Source: Trileptium ribeirensis (Eukaryota > Nematoda > Enoplea > Enoplida > Thoracostomopsidae). Taken from it: a DNA stretch of 64,000 nt. Below, in pieces: positions 36,201 through 48,554 of this stretch. The stretch is taken from positions 1-64,000 of the forward strand of contig JASANE010000493.1 in the NCBI GenBank assembly GCA_030248225.1, written 5' to 3'. The notes under the pieces were generated by a model. That model searched no databases, was not told where the DNA came from, and saw only the letters and a list, made by a program, of their open reading frames with translations. Each line of letters opens with the position of its first letter. The first letter of the stretch is position 1. The translations under genes were made by a program, and so were the position numbers.

Positions 36201-37262
36201 ATTAGAGAGAGTGGTGACTACGGTAGGGGCGCTTTGGTTGCTCGTCCAGGGCTAACGGGGCGCGGACCGAGACCCGCCTGGTATTTTTGGAGATGTCTCA
36301 TCGAGACGAATCCAATGAGGGGCGGTTCGCCCATTTTAGAGTGGAGCGAAAAATCTCGAATTATCGGTGCCCATCATAGTTGGCAGCAGCTTTCTAGGCA
36401 TCTTTGAGTGACTGCAGCGAGTCAGCAGGGACTCGGACGGCGGTCCGGCACAGATCGTTGGATTCAATTAGTTGAACAAAACGAGGGGTTGCATGCACCG
36501 GTTCTGACGCGGGGTAAGGCAACGAGGATGTCGGAAAGTGGGGTTTGTATTAGTTGCATACTACAGTGGGCTACAGAAACGAGGCGGTTTTGCCTAAAAA
36601 GTTGTCCACAGGGCACACACATAAATACATACATGTACATATTTTATATATGATATGTCCTAACTACATGGAAGGTAACAGTCCGGGTTCCACGTTGACA
36701 ATCCTACCTAGCGTAAGTAGCGATTGTCTCCACACGTTACAAGCGAAGTTCTGGCGGTGTCCGGCGCGGTTTTGGATGTCCACTCACAATTCCCCAAAGT
36801 GTTCTACCAGTCTGCTCCGGTTATTTTCCGGGTCATGGTACCATAGTCGGTGGCGGGCCATCAAATTAACCCGTCATCCGGCGTCCCTTTTAATCGCGAA
36901 GGCTACCAAAAGTATGCTTTCCGCTTGTTGCGACTTGTTGTTTTCCGTAACCATTACTTAGTCTATCGTTAAAACCAAGTAAATTTAATATTTTTGATTT
37001 CAGTCTTAACAAACGTGTTTTCCTGAACGTGCAGCCAGGGGCCTCCTATTCCCGGACGGTCGTAACCGTCAACCTATAGCACATAGTGTCTGCTGGTTGG
37101 GTTTTCGACCAATTTCCAGTTTCCGTCGGTGTGGGGCTCCATTTTCAGTCTTACAGGTCGGTTGAGGCGGCTCATTTCCTTATAATCTAGTCGGATCGTA
37201 ACACTCGTCCCGGTCAAAATAGTCAGTTACAACAACGGAATACAGCATGTTACACGAGACGG

Positions 37263-37522
37263 TTCAATGCTACGGCATTTTATACAAACTGTGCAATGAT
37301 GCGGCGTTTCATACAAACTGTACAATGATACGGCATTTCATACAAACTGTGCAATGATACGGCATTCATTTTATACAAACTGTTCAATGATACGGCATTT
37401 TTCTGTTCAATGATACGGCATTTTTATACAAACTATTCAATGATACGGCATTTTTATACAAACTATTCAATGACACGGTACAAACATTTTTTTTATGATA
37501 CAACATTTTTTGTACAAACTGT
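37263..37522 (+). repeat. tandem repeat, unit about 29-32 bp, eight copies
   Basis: Repeats of caatgatacggcatttt followed by atacaaactgt. Units start near 37265, 37294, 37323, 37352, 37385, 37408, 37439 and 37470; the sixth start follows a shortened unit. Ends are degenerate. A minisatellite within the GC-rich block. Confidence 0.9.
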
Positions 37523-40034
37523 TACGTGCCAACGCTTCCACTACAATTTTGGGTGCAAAAGTCATGAAATGCTCGTGACAGGGCCGAAGCGGCCCTGTTA
37601 CACTTCCAGTATGGGAAGGGCGGAATACTTTTAGCTGGGAGATTCACCCAGCCACACTAAAACTGCGAGGCGATGGCACCAAAAACGACATGCCTTCATT
37701 AACACAGAATACTTCTTAGGTAGTAGTAGGTCGTTCATTTATTGAATCTCCAATTTACTCAGGTTACGCACTCCACGCTGCGGTAGTAGCCTTGATCAGA
37801 TGACTCACGAAGCATTGTGACGGTTAGGAAAGTTTCGCGGCTAATTAGGAATTCAGTACTAAGGAACATAGGAAAGGGCCGAAAAGTTCTACGGATGCAG
37901 TAAACCCGCTAAATCAAATCTTCTACTCGCAAATGGGGTCCGATTCGGCAGGACGTGTACTAGGCTCGGTTGAACATAGCGTTAGGATTGAATCAGTCAA
38001 AATTTCCTAGGGCCGAGGCTTAGTCTCAGCGACAAAAATACGCAGGTTGGTACAAATATCGACTAACGTAACGCGATACAAATATTGAGTTAGGAATCCC
38101 AATCGTAAGGTGATCTACAGTGAGAATCTAAAATTTGCTAGGTTTGACTCAAGCTTCTTGCAGTGATCGCGTGATCAATTCTATGGGACGGTAGAATCGA
38201 GCCATGCGTGTTAAAAACAAAGATTCTAATTTCGGCATGAATTCGATAGGGTCAACGATGAATTACGGCGTCGAAAAATTACAAACAGCGCCGTGCAATC
38301 GTCCACTGGTTCTGTGGTTGTGAAGACGGAATTTCAAATTGAGCGACATGGGTCAAGAGTATTTCGGTCAAGGAATCTAAAAATTACTAGGGTTCAAATA
38401 ATCATGGAATCGAGCATGGGAGCGAAACTGAATTGTAAAACAATGGGCAAAATTTAATCTTCTTATGGGGATACTTAGGATTCCATCAAAATGGGAAAAC
38501 ATGAAAAGGTAGTATATACGGCCTCTCACCTAAGTCTCGCGGCAGAGCATAACGAGAGTTTCGCTATAAGCTTTCGGTGTACCACAAACTGATTATCTCT
38601 GATAAACTAGGTAGTTTGCAATGAAATATTAAAATTACCACGTTTAAAATTTATTAAACATGGGTGCAACTTAATATAAATCGACATAGGACAGAAAAAA
38701 GGCGAAATTTAAAACCCACTCCTACGACAGAACTTTGATCGGGGCGATGTTCCGATGGTGTCAAAATGACACGAGTAGTGATTGGTAAAAAGTTTGCTAG
38801 TCAATGTGTAATTGTTAAGACTAACTAGCCGGTAAAACGTGCCCAGGGACGTCTCGGCCCGCTAGATCATTACCCGACCGCAAACCAGGTAGGAATCTGT
38901 TAAAATTATTTGATCCTCATGGACCGGTATCACGAAAGGGAGTTTTGCTGAGTACAAAGGCCTTCCCATTTTCTGGGTTACCGATCGGTGACGACAATTT
39001 AGGGCTTCTCTGTCTCGGTTAAGTACAGACACAAAACCATCAAATTTCCTTTGGATACTACTCACCTTAATCCTAATTTCGCTAGCCCTACGGAATCTAT
39101 CACTTTGCATAACATCATGTTGGATTGTACACATAATTACCCTCCTCGCATACCGCATTGTACCGTTCCAACTTCTGTGGCAGTTGTAAAGAGTATGCCG
39201 CTCATCTTATCGCCGAGTGTGGTCAGTTCAGCGATAGAACACTAAAAACATTAATATTTGTCAAATATTATAGGATTATGTGACATCAAACGATGCTTTG
39301 ATGATTGTCGTGTCAGTTTGTTGAGTAGTCGCAATCAGAAGTACCCCAACCCTGTCCAGCGTATTGGTTAAATAGCCGCCCGGCAACAAAACAATTCGAT
39401 AGGGAACTATTAGCTCATACATTACTGGTCGAGCATTATAGAATTGTGTGTTTGGATCGGTTAGGTTCCTAATTCAAGATAACATTGCCAGCCAGTTTAA
39501 ACTTTAGACAAATTTTAAGGGAGTAAACCTTTATAGTGAATGTTTAGTAAATGGTGTGTTATCATATTTTGCATCATGCATTACATAGTTCCGTTATTTT
39601 CATACATAATCTTTGTGTCTTGTTTATGGTTTGAGAAAGATTGTCCTTGTCTTGTTCAAATTTGGCATGTATTTTGCCATACCAACATCGCTGCATTCAG
39701 AACGAGCGTTAGCCCTTTGGTTTCATCAACAATGTCCCTCAGCATTGGCTCCCAAATCCTCCTATGAATCGTAAGGCAAACAAACTGATAAGCTCAACTA
39801 GCTCACTTTCCGAGATCAATAGCTGATTCTGATGCCGCGAACTTGGCCATTCGGAGGAATTACAATTACCCCAATTTCGCGTAGTACTCAATGTTTTGTT
39901 CCTCGCTTATGCGGCAACCTAATTGTTGTTATGTGACTAGTTAACGTGTCGTAACCTTGCGTTATCTTATTCTTGCCCGCATTTCACCTCTGATAACGTA
40001 CCTGTTTAGCGTCGCTAATGCTTGTACATATTTT

Positions 40035-40767
40035 ACAATAAATTCAAACGAAAGTCAACATTCAGTGTATTGTGTTCGTTTCTGTCAACGTTTATGTCCC
40101 GTCGGACTGGCCAGCGTCACGCGATAAGTCCTGTAGATGGTACATCCCAAGCCCTAAAGTGTGCCCTTAGCCTGTACTATTAACAGAATAGAGGAGAAAA
40201 TTAGCGCAAGTGGTAGGTCCACCGAAAATTAATACTGCTCTTGAGAAGTCACAAACACTACTAGTTATAAAATTTAATAAACTAAATTGTACCACTCTAC
40301 GAAATAAAGGCCGATTTCAATCTAGCAATACCAACCATTGTAAAAATACCACATCTGACATTAAACTTTCAGGGATCGTCGGAAACCTGTGGAGGCCACA
40401 ATGGTCAAACATTTGCCGCACGAATTCGTGCCCTGAGCCAAGATTGAGACAAATTTCAAACGTTCCAGCGTTACAGCATTACACACCTAGTCGATACATA
40501 TGCATACTAACTCACAGAATGGGTTACATCAACTTCCGAGATCGAGATAGGGAATAGCGACATGACAATATAGCCTGTGAGCAGGCGTCAGTGTCAGCCT
40601 CCCTGTAGGACCTCAGCAATAATACCAATATTAGACACTTGCGCAACCAATCGGGTGCGGTCCGAATACGCCTCGTGAAGCACGCTAGGAAAATAGCTTC
40701 TTGGGTGTGACCAGGAAAACTTGCAAAGTTACCGGGTGGGCCGGTCGTATCAGGCGATAGAGACACT
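40035..40767 (+). repeat. right arm of the long inverted repeat
   Basis: Reverse-complement partner of 31455-32245. An AATAAA (40038-40043) lies near its inner edge, pointing outward. The arm includes gggatcgtc...cctgtggaggccaca (40374-40400), agatagggaatagcg (40545-40559), cagcctccctgtaggacctc (40595-40614) and cttcttgggtgtgacca (40697-40713), all matched in inverted order in the left arm. Confidence 0.8.
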
Positions 40768-40777
40768 CGGGGGGGGA

Positions 40778-41150
40778 CCTCCAGAGGTAGACTGACTCCG
40801 CTCAAGCTGAGGGGAGACGTAGAGGTGCTCCAGAGAAGATGCTGAAAAAAGTTGAGGCTAGACTGTAAAATATTATTTTTGCAAACTGATTACATTTTTA
40901 AGAATGAAGGTTTTCTTTCGCGCAACGTTACGACATACACGCTGACGCTTTGAAGTCTCAGGGAGAGTTGTCGGAGCAGGCGGAGGTAGGGGGTAGGTCG
41001 TCTCAGAGGGTAGAGGCACTCAGGGGAGAAGTTCTCCGAAGGTGCCGAAAAAAGTTCACGTCCTCCATCTTGGGAAGGGGGCGTTGCGGCCCTCGGCGGA
41101 GGTCCTCCAAGGATGTGATGAAAAAGTTGACGACCAAAGCCCGACACAGA
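40778..41150 (+). repeat. two related purine-rich segments
   Basis: Segment 40778-40858 and segment 40983-41063 share gaggtag, ctcaggggaga/ctgaggggaga, gtgctcc/gttctcc, and the core tgctgaaaaaagtt / tgccgaaaaaagtt. They abut the right end of the inverted-repeat block and resemble the gtgacaaaaagtt motif at 17.05 kb. Confidence 0.6.
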
Positions 41151-41261
41151 AAGCAAATTTAACTTGAAATTGACAACATATACCATTGAACTTTTATACT
41201 GTCACGTTAGGGAAATATATATTAACTTGTATTAATTATAATTATGTATGTATTGTTTTAG

Positions 41262-41560
41262 CACATACAAATGATACCGTACAAACTGATTCAGACCGTC
41301 GACGAGACCGGATAATGGCGCTAACCGAAACTCAGTTGCGACTTAAGATTGACGTTCTTCGACTGGAAAAAGCAAACCTACTTAATCAATGGAAGAGCAT
41401 AGATAAAAATTGGCATCAATCTAACCCGTCTTCGGGTACAGCTGAATATACAAGTTCAGAAAACTATTACGAAGGGCCAACGATCGACCAATCATTGGTA
41501 ACAGCAAAGCCAATAACAATCAGTAGTGCAATTGCGTTCAAGAATATCGAAAAACCATAA
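41262..41560 (+). CDS. candidate 3' exon, possibly an alternative NOS1AP end
   Basis: The acceptor tgtattgttttag (AG 41260-41261) opens an exon in phase 1, with stop TAA 41558-41560. It encodes HTNDTVQTDSDRRRDRIMAL followed by TETQLRLKIDVLRLEKANLL, then a Ser/Thr/Tyr-rich tail. The middle part has coiled-coil-like Leu spacing. The family is not recognised. The phase fits the donor after 29420 in the NOS1AP terminal exon, but not that exon's end. It could instead be the last exon of an unseen gene. The purine-rich repeats just upstream argue against a local promoter exon. Confidence 0.45.
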
Positions 41561-41772
41561 AATATGCAACACATATGACTCAAGTAGAGGATCGGTATGA
41601 AATAGATAAAAATATCATGAACATTCGAAAATATATATCTCGAACAGAAAATAAGAGCAAAATAGACGACTGTTCAATAACAAAATTACCATATTTTTTG
41701 ACTTCTGAGGGCATACATAACAATAAATCAGTTTCGTTACATAGCCCGGTGAATCCAACAAGCGATCAGTAA
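41527..41772 (+). pseudogene. open frame overlapping the 41262 exon in another frame
   Basis: Open from a TAG at 41524-41526 to TAG 41770-41772: NCVQEYRKTIKYATHMTQVE then DRYEIDKNIMNIRKYISRTE. It is charged and protein-like and overlaps the end of the previous frame by about 30 bases. A one-base indel (real or assembly error) joining the two, or an extra splice, would explain it. No family recognised. Confidence 0.3.
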
Positions 41773-42310
41773 TTTTACATAACCCAACAAAATGTGCGTA
41801 AACAAAATATTGTTGTGGCGGAAAGTGTAACCTATCTTTAGTGAGATCCCCATGTATCACCAAATTTAGCAAAATTAATACATATTTGCAAAATTGATTT
41901 AGATTACGTATGTGGTCAAAACACACTAACCTATGTACAATTTTAAGTGGGTATATTAATGTGGGATCTAGTTTTTATGGCACCATTTTGGACTTTAACA
42001 AAAATGGCATATTGGCTTTATTATTCGCATTCACTATGACCACCTTCCTGTTATACGAATAACTTATGCTTATCTTGAACCTACAACGCAAGGCCGCTGC
42101 GTTTGGAGCCAGAAGAATATTAGAAAATGGTGTCTGATGTGCGGAAATTGCTTACATGAAGCGTGTTTCGCTGCCTTTCGTATATCTCAATGATATTTTT
42201 AATTAAAGATACAGGTTTGTCAATAGACGCTGAAAGTCACAGTAGACCAACGTCCACAAATGGGAACATCGTGTTATTAGCTAAGTAATATATGTGGATC
42301 ATATGTTGCG

Positions 42311-42378
42311 ATGTATATTTCTTATTTACCAATCATACTACAACATGTATATTTCTTATTTACCAATCATACTACATC
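42311..42378 (+). repeat. 34-bp tandem duplication
   Basis: Two direct copies of atgtatatttcttatttacc followed by aatcatactaca, differing at one base (caac/catc). Confidence 0.95.
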
Positions 42379-42749
42379 ATGTATACATTTGATCATTATT
42401 AGCAGTTTGGTTAATAGAGTGTTCTGTAAAAGGTTAATACAAATATGTTTCTACTACTAGAGTGCACATTCTCATGAGTTCTGATCATATTATAATAATA
42501 CCCAGTTTGACTAAAGCGGTCAGGTCTGTTTAAAATCAAAAATGAAAAGGTTTATATATTCTTTTAGTTTTTGCATAAATATACGCTATGAAATGAGAAA
42601 GCTAGTTTCACGTGTTTACATATTACATGGAGTATACCTAATATACAATGAATCATATGTATTTAATTTAATATGTTTGCCATCTCAGATTGATGATAGT
42701 TTTGTCGATCAAACGTATATTTTTATTCAAGTTATCGTATATATTTATT

Positions 42750-43150
42750 AGAGGCCGGAAATGGCCAAAAATTCGAGGTCGGAGTGTTTACACTGTTGGG
42801 AAGTACGGAAAACCCTTGCTTTCATCCTGTCCTGGTCAATCTTATATGCATACATGGGCGCGGTCTGAAATCCTGCAGCTGCTAGTGGGTGCTTCATGGA
42901 TGTCGTCCCGGGGAGGGGGGGTCAGCCGATCGGTGGGGAGGTCGTCAGGCCGTGATAAATTTTTGAAATTTGAACCTCAAAGTTTCTAAATGTTTTGGCA
43001 GTCATTTTTACCAATTTTTCCCTAAATTTTGTCCTTTCCCTAGAATTTTCCACGAGCTGAGGATGAGGGCGGGTGAGGAGCTTCAGGGAGATCCGGTTAC
43101 CTACCAGGGGGATCGGAGACACCCCGAGTGGGATAACCCCATGAGCATAT
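42750..43150. repeat. GC-rich dispersed repeat
   Basis: G-rich ends (near 42900-42950 and 43060-43130) around a T-rich core, like the block at 16.94-17.30 kb. Its start (ggccggaaatggccaaaaatt) is echoed at 61690 (ggcctgaaatggccaaaatgg). Probably a mobile element of unknown class. Confidence 0.4.
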
Positions 43151-45389
43151 ACATATATATCTTATATGGCTAGTAGTGCTTCTACAAACTTTAAATACAT
43201 ATTAAAAGCGTCAAACAAAAAGATTTTGGGTATTTCTGTACAAATTATCCTATTTTGGGGAAAGAATCAAAATACTTGACCAGGAACAGCCAGAAATTTA
43301 GGTTCGATGGTCCAGATTGCTGGCAAGCTCAGACTTCACTTCTTTAGTCAAAAATTTTAATATACTGATAAATAGCTGCGCACTAAAATAGGATCTAGTT
43401 GCATCGGGTAAACGTCGCCACCAGCTGAAAGATCCAAAAAATTTGCTTGCTGTAACTTAACTTAGATCATGAAAAACATGATGTAGTTTCTGTGATGCAT
43501 ATCGTACCATGAATATTGCTGGGAAACGCAGTGACGCGCTTTCTAAATTGTAATGCATCATTTTCATGACAACTAATTCATTCATTCATTCGATTTTTTC
43601 GTTCCGAATATACATTTGGCCTCTTTAATATGAGTCAGTGGTGTAGATTCATAAGATCAACAATAAGTGTTTACCGATAATCTGGCAGTCTAGGCATATA
43701 ACGGGAGTTGCTTGTTAGGTGGCACCGTCATAGAGATCCCGAAATCTAGCCAGGATTTTACTAATTACGAGGCTATAAGTTCCTGCAGTATATATTGTAC
43801 AGACGCACAAGTTGATAGTATATATATAATTGAGCAGTAGAAACATGTTTAAACAACTGCTTGGATTATTGATTCAGCGCTGTCGAAAAACGACCAATTT
43901 CACAATGTTCTGAACTGCTCATAATACAGGCAAGCGTATATTTTGAATGGCTATGTTTGGGCGGAATATATGCGGGCTACGAAAATGGATCTACTCCGTG
44001 CTGGGTCCTTCTCCGTGCTATTCGTTGGCAAATGATCTACCAATTTGACGCGAATTACAGCAGAACGATTTTAATGAAAATACATATATAATTATAAACT
44101 TCCTAAGCCACTGATATAGGTTTACAATTTGCGGGGTTTGCAGCCCTGCCGCAAGTACAACGGCTCTACAGTGGCGCTGCATTGACATTTTATTTGCGCC
44201 GGGTATCAGTTTGCTCAAAGATTTTTGTACGTGCAAATGCCCATCTCTGTGGTGCATAACAAAATTTACTAGTATATATGTATATATATCTATATATATA
44301 TATATTTCCCGTTAATAAAAATAGTTCAAAACATAGTAAGACTGCGAAAACATTTTATGTATCCTAAGAAGCAAATTCTAAGAGTTTACAGTTCTTCGCG
44401 GAAAGAGCGCTATTTTTAATTTGTCTGCGAAGAACTTTGTTTTACGTCACCAGGTTAAAATAAGGGTCATATGTTTCAAAAACTTGTTGTTGCGAGAAAA
44501 ATGTGTCAATCACTGATTCAACTGAAATGTTACATTTTAGACCAAGATGTTTCAGGCGCAAGAAATTTAAAACAGGCAAACATGATGGCGTATCTATAGG
44601 CCATATCAAGTAACAATCTTCTTAAATAGTAGCGTTAAGCTAGTAACTATCAATTAGTCACTGATTCCACACAGAAGACGATTCCAAAATGGGCTGGTTG
44701 CGTTGCAAACTGTCTGGGCTTTTTGTAACCGTCCAACATAATTATAGTTATCAACTTCTCATAAAATATAACTGCGTTTCTGCCAGCGTATCTTATAATA
44801 ATTTTCATCTAGAATTGCAGTATATATATGAACGAAACGCGAACTTTATGTCTTCAGTTTTGTGATATATCTTTTGTCTCATTTTTTTGCTTTTTCCCAT
44901 GCGGACATAGCATAATAGAAGATTTGTACACTATAGGTCCTGAATTAATTGAACTTTCACTCCTCAATTTGAACACTGTTTTGAATTTCGAGAACCGATT
45001 AACAATTTATGGGTTGTCGCAAAATATCTAATACGGGATGCTCTGGGGCAAGCCATGTTCACTACTTAATGAGCTATTTCGAAGCTTTATTTTTCAAACT
45101 GGCTGGTTGTCCCTATGTATATAAACAAACGTTGACATGCAGTATATAAATGACTGTCGGGATTATCATTTAACTTTCACATCCAATAACCACAGTGTAA
45201 GGTTGCATAGACGGTGAGCTCATGTGTGAAAGAATATATCCAGGTCGAAAATACCGTGATACTGAGATAGGAACTTCGATTGGGCTGATGAATTGACAGC
45301 TATAGCAATAAATCAACTACGTTTGTCTTTCAATATTCGATTTATCAATTGGAAAAAGTAAAATTACCTAGTGACTGAAATGTTGAAGT

Positions 45390-45858
45390 TAGTGTTGCGC
45401 AACGGCCGCGGTCTGGCCGGTCAGTATAAATTTTTGTCCAACCGATGACCGGCTTTGACATCAAACCTCCCACCGATGACTCAAAGGCTGGACGACGGGT
45501 AATGAACGGCGAAATGCATAAAAGCGTATCTAAATATGAAACGAATTTATTATTCGTAACCGCGTCGAATATCAAAAAGTTCAGGTAATTTCGTTTAATT
45601 AACTTATTATACAGCAGTAAATTTTCTGCTTTATAACAAGTGGAAATTAAATTGACTGCGGTATAGATACGGCTGACCGACCGGCGGCTCGTAACTACTA
45701 ACCAACGACTTTCACGAATTACTGAAAATTGTTAACAGCCGACAGTTGGCCGCCGGCCGACGGACGTGAAAATTGTTAAATGGACGGCAGATTAATGCCG
45801 CCATCGGCATGCTGTTTAACGGCCAGCGGACGGTTTTCACGGCCGTTGTCCAACACTA
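45390..45858. mobile_element. hAT-like MITE, 469 bp
   Basis: Left end TAGTGTTGCGCAACGGCCG and right end CGGCCGTTGTCCAACACTA form inverted repeats matching at 17 of 19 bases. Flanking octamers GTTGAAGT and CTTAAAGG share only 5 of 8 bases, so the target duplication is weak or decayed. The inside contains many CGGCCG/ACGGC motifs. A related right end (gggtgcccaacactag) occurs at 53595-53610. Confidence 0.72.
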
Positions 45859-47040
45859 CTTAAAGGCACAAAGCATCAGAAAGCAAAATAATGTATAATT
45901 TAGCACTCTTTACACAAAATCGCCAGTGGTTACGCCGTGATAAAAGGAACGAAAAAGCACAGATTAACACTCTTGGAAAGGTTATTTAGGCACATGTGGT
46001 GTTAATGCCAAAATAGCGTTTCATTTAAAAGTCCAAATCAGAACTTAACAAATTGTTGTGAAGCAATTGGGTAGTTGCAAAAATTACATCAATTCGTTTG
46101 CAAAGAACATCGAAGACATCTTTTCAAACGGTATTGAATGCGTCATAGCTACGCTTTTTATATTATACTGATTGCAATCACGCATGGGTGAGTGAAGTCA
46201 ATTTATAAAAAGAATCGAACTCGGGCCTGCAAAAAAGAATGATAAAAGATTCGAAGGCCAACCATTGTGAACGAATGGAAACACCGATCATGTAATGGAT
46301 TTCTGACAGTGTGCGTTTGAATGGGACGAGAAGATATATTTCTGAACAGCGCAAAGCAACTACTAAGTACAGGAAAGCATATCACCAGCTGTAGCAGCAA
46401 AAATGGACGTTGGTTTTTGAAAGCTTGGCTATTATATCTGCAGGCTGTGTTTGAAGGGTATCAAAAACAAACAAACAGAACGGTGTATGACTGCGGTATG
46501 TTATAAGTTGAGAAGACCTTAACTTTATATGTACATAGATGTAAAAAAATCTTAGGTATATTTGCCGAAAGTGTTAAGTACTTCTGACCTATCCGTGTGA
46601 CTAAAGAATAATTTGGATTGACAATATATACAATCTTTTCGTTAAATTTTATTTATACATCTATCACTGCTGCGGCTGGTCACAGTTTCGACATTTGGAT
46701 CAACTCTACGCGGCACAAAAGTTTTTCCGAAACTGCGACAATATATAAGTACAAGTTTGGATACATTTATCGCTGAGGAAAATGTAAACATTAAAATTAT
46801 GCATTGCATTTATTGTCCTAGACTGCAAGCGAGAACGACAATTATGCCGCCATCTTGCGATATGTTATTTAGTTGACATTCCTGCTCACTTATGCGACTA
46901 ATTTAAATACCTCGGTTGTTAATCCTTGACAGCAAACTGTTGTAAAAAGGTTGAAATATTTAACTTATTAACACCTACGCATTCTTACACCATTTCCTTT
47001 GGTTACATATTATACTCTTTGGCTATGCGGGACCTCGTGA

Positions 47041-47253
47041 TTGTGGCTTCGCCCTGCGTTGTCTGAGAAGCTATATACGGAGAGAAAAAGCGCTATCGCA
47101 GAATTCTTGGCTGCCTTACAATACAATACAGTTAGTGGAATACCGCCTGCAGTTGATCGATATAATAACCAATTATATAAATTACAAAATGCTCCGCAAA
47201 TCCAATTCCCAGTGCACTATCCAATTACACAAGTATACTTCCCGCGCGCTTAG
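47041..47253 (+). CDS. unassigned open frame, 70 codons
   Basis: Open from a TGA at 47038-47040 to TAG 47251-47253. Contains SEKLYTERKSAIAEFLAALQ and later IPPAVDRYNNQLYKLQ. Its composition is protein-like (few Ile/Phe/Lys homopolymers, regular charges), unlike most chance frames here, but it begins with TTG, has no convincing acceptor, and matches no family I recognise. It could be a lone exon or chance. Confidence 0.25.
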   Translation: MWLRPALSEKLYTERKSAIAEFLAALQYNTVSGIPPAVDRYNNQLYKLQNAPQIQFPVHYPITQVYFPRA

Positions 47254-47514
47254 CAACGAGCCTTAAGGATCCGAGCAATACCTCCGAAATGACTCAATGA
47301 CTAGTGAATGTCAATTACGATCCAGCGTTTCGCGTAAGATTGGCTTCGCTGTGACTTATATATAACATTGTTCATTGGACGCGCAGCTGGAACTTAATTC
47401 AGAGCGTAAAGATTTAGTGAGAATCAAACTTTAAGTGGGTTAAATCAAGTTTGCGAGGTAGATTAATTCTATTCTAATTATTATTTTGATTGCCGTGGTG
47501 CATGAGATATATAC

Positions 47515-47745
47515 ACTACAAAAACGTTAAGTCAAATTTTGAGTATTGAGACGGCATTCCTTAACCCTACGCTTGACTTAAAATTTACTAAATTTGAGTC
47601 AAAGCTTGACTCAATTTGAGCAGACTTTTAACTCTGTAGTTGGTCCCTTTATAACCCTAAGCTTGAGTTAAACATTGATACAGTTTGAGTCAACTTTGAC
47701 TTAAAACTTGACTCAAATTGAGTCAATTTTAACTCAAGCTGAGAG
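47515..47745. repeat. cluster of TTGAGTCAA / TTGACTCAA motifs
   Basis: At least eight partly palindromic copies of ttgagtcaa, ttgactcaa or ttaactcaa in about 230 bases. The first part (47517-47639) starts cactacaaaaacgttaagtc and ends gacttttaactctgtagt, an imperfect inverted pair, suggesting a small MITE. Confidence 0.5.
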
Positions 47746-48554
47746 GTAAAAAAGGGCCGGGTCAATACTTAATATTACACTCAACCTTTTGGAGTGTAGG
47801 CAGCAGTACAGCAAATGTACTGAAAAACGTTGTATTCATTCCACTGCTAATCAGTTTTTAACAACAGTTACTAAAATTTCAAAAAATGTTACGATATGTA
47901 TGAACTACTTAGCTAGCACCAAGAATTATTTATTTTGTAGACCTATTATTTCTCATTATATTGCGCCTGTCAACCCAAGTGAGAGCGTACTGATGGTGAA
48001 CAGAAGCCCACAATATCCCCTTTGAATGTATTCATTCCATTGCGAGTGCACTTTCAAAATCCGCTTTTGACAACAGTTATTAAAAATCAAACATTGTTAC
48101 GTTATACCTGAACTAATTAGCTGAACTAATCTTAACTATACCTGAACTAATTCAAATGAGCTCAACTATACCTGAACTAATTCAAAATTTCTTTATTTTG
48201 TCGACCTATTCCCATTGTATTGCGCAACTCAACCCAACTGTTACAGCGCAGCATCTAGTTAAATCGAAAATAATTCCTTTATTACCATGCTTTCGCCCGA
48301 TTTCCTATGGAACTCATAATTGATGTTTAGATTATCTTTACAAATTGCCCAGGTAATCCTGAGGGGCCACACGTTATATCGTTAGGAAAAAGAAAAGCTT
48401 CGAGCGGAGGTTCGGGGGCGGGAGTCCCTGACTTTGGCTTAGCGTGCGTATCACATAAGGGCCTACGCTTAGGCTTAGTATATCGAGCACGGCACCGCAT
48501 GCTTCACACTTATCCCCACAAGTTTACCTTGGCCCTAATTATCAGTAATAACAT

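Larger units (their letters stand above)
31455..40767. mobile_element. GC-rich block bounded by long inverted repeats; class unknown
   Basis: A 9.3-kb region clearly richer in G+C than its flanks, with no protein-coding pattern on either strand. Its two ends are diverged inverted copies of a sequence of about 0.75 kb. Inside are a tRNA-like sequence (33123-33201), AC/TA simple repeats (35640-35700), and a 29-bp tandem array (37263-37522). It could be a large non-autonomous foldback element, or two LTR/leader fragments of one retrotransposon family lying head to head: each arm contains an AATAAA-like signal pointing outward. No target duplication was found, so the borders are approximate. Confidence 0.5.
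41773..48554. other. intergenic region between two convergent genes
   Basis: Holds a 34-bp tandem pair (42311-42378), a GC-rich repeat (42.75-43.15 kb), TA microsatellites near 44.27 kb, an hAT MITE (45390-45858), a cluster of TTGAGTCAA-type motifs (47.52-47.74 kb), short repeats of ctatacctgaactaattcaa (48.13-48.19 kb), and an unassigned open frame (47041-47253). No other coding signal was found. Confidence 0.5.

Noticed and set aside
40890..41186. Open frames on both strands through purine-rich repeats
   Set aside because: Both follow from the repeat composition (few stops); they overlap duplicated non-coding segments.
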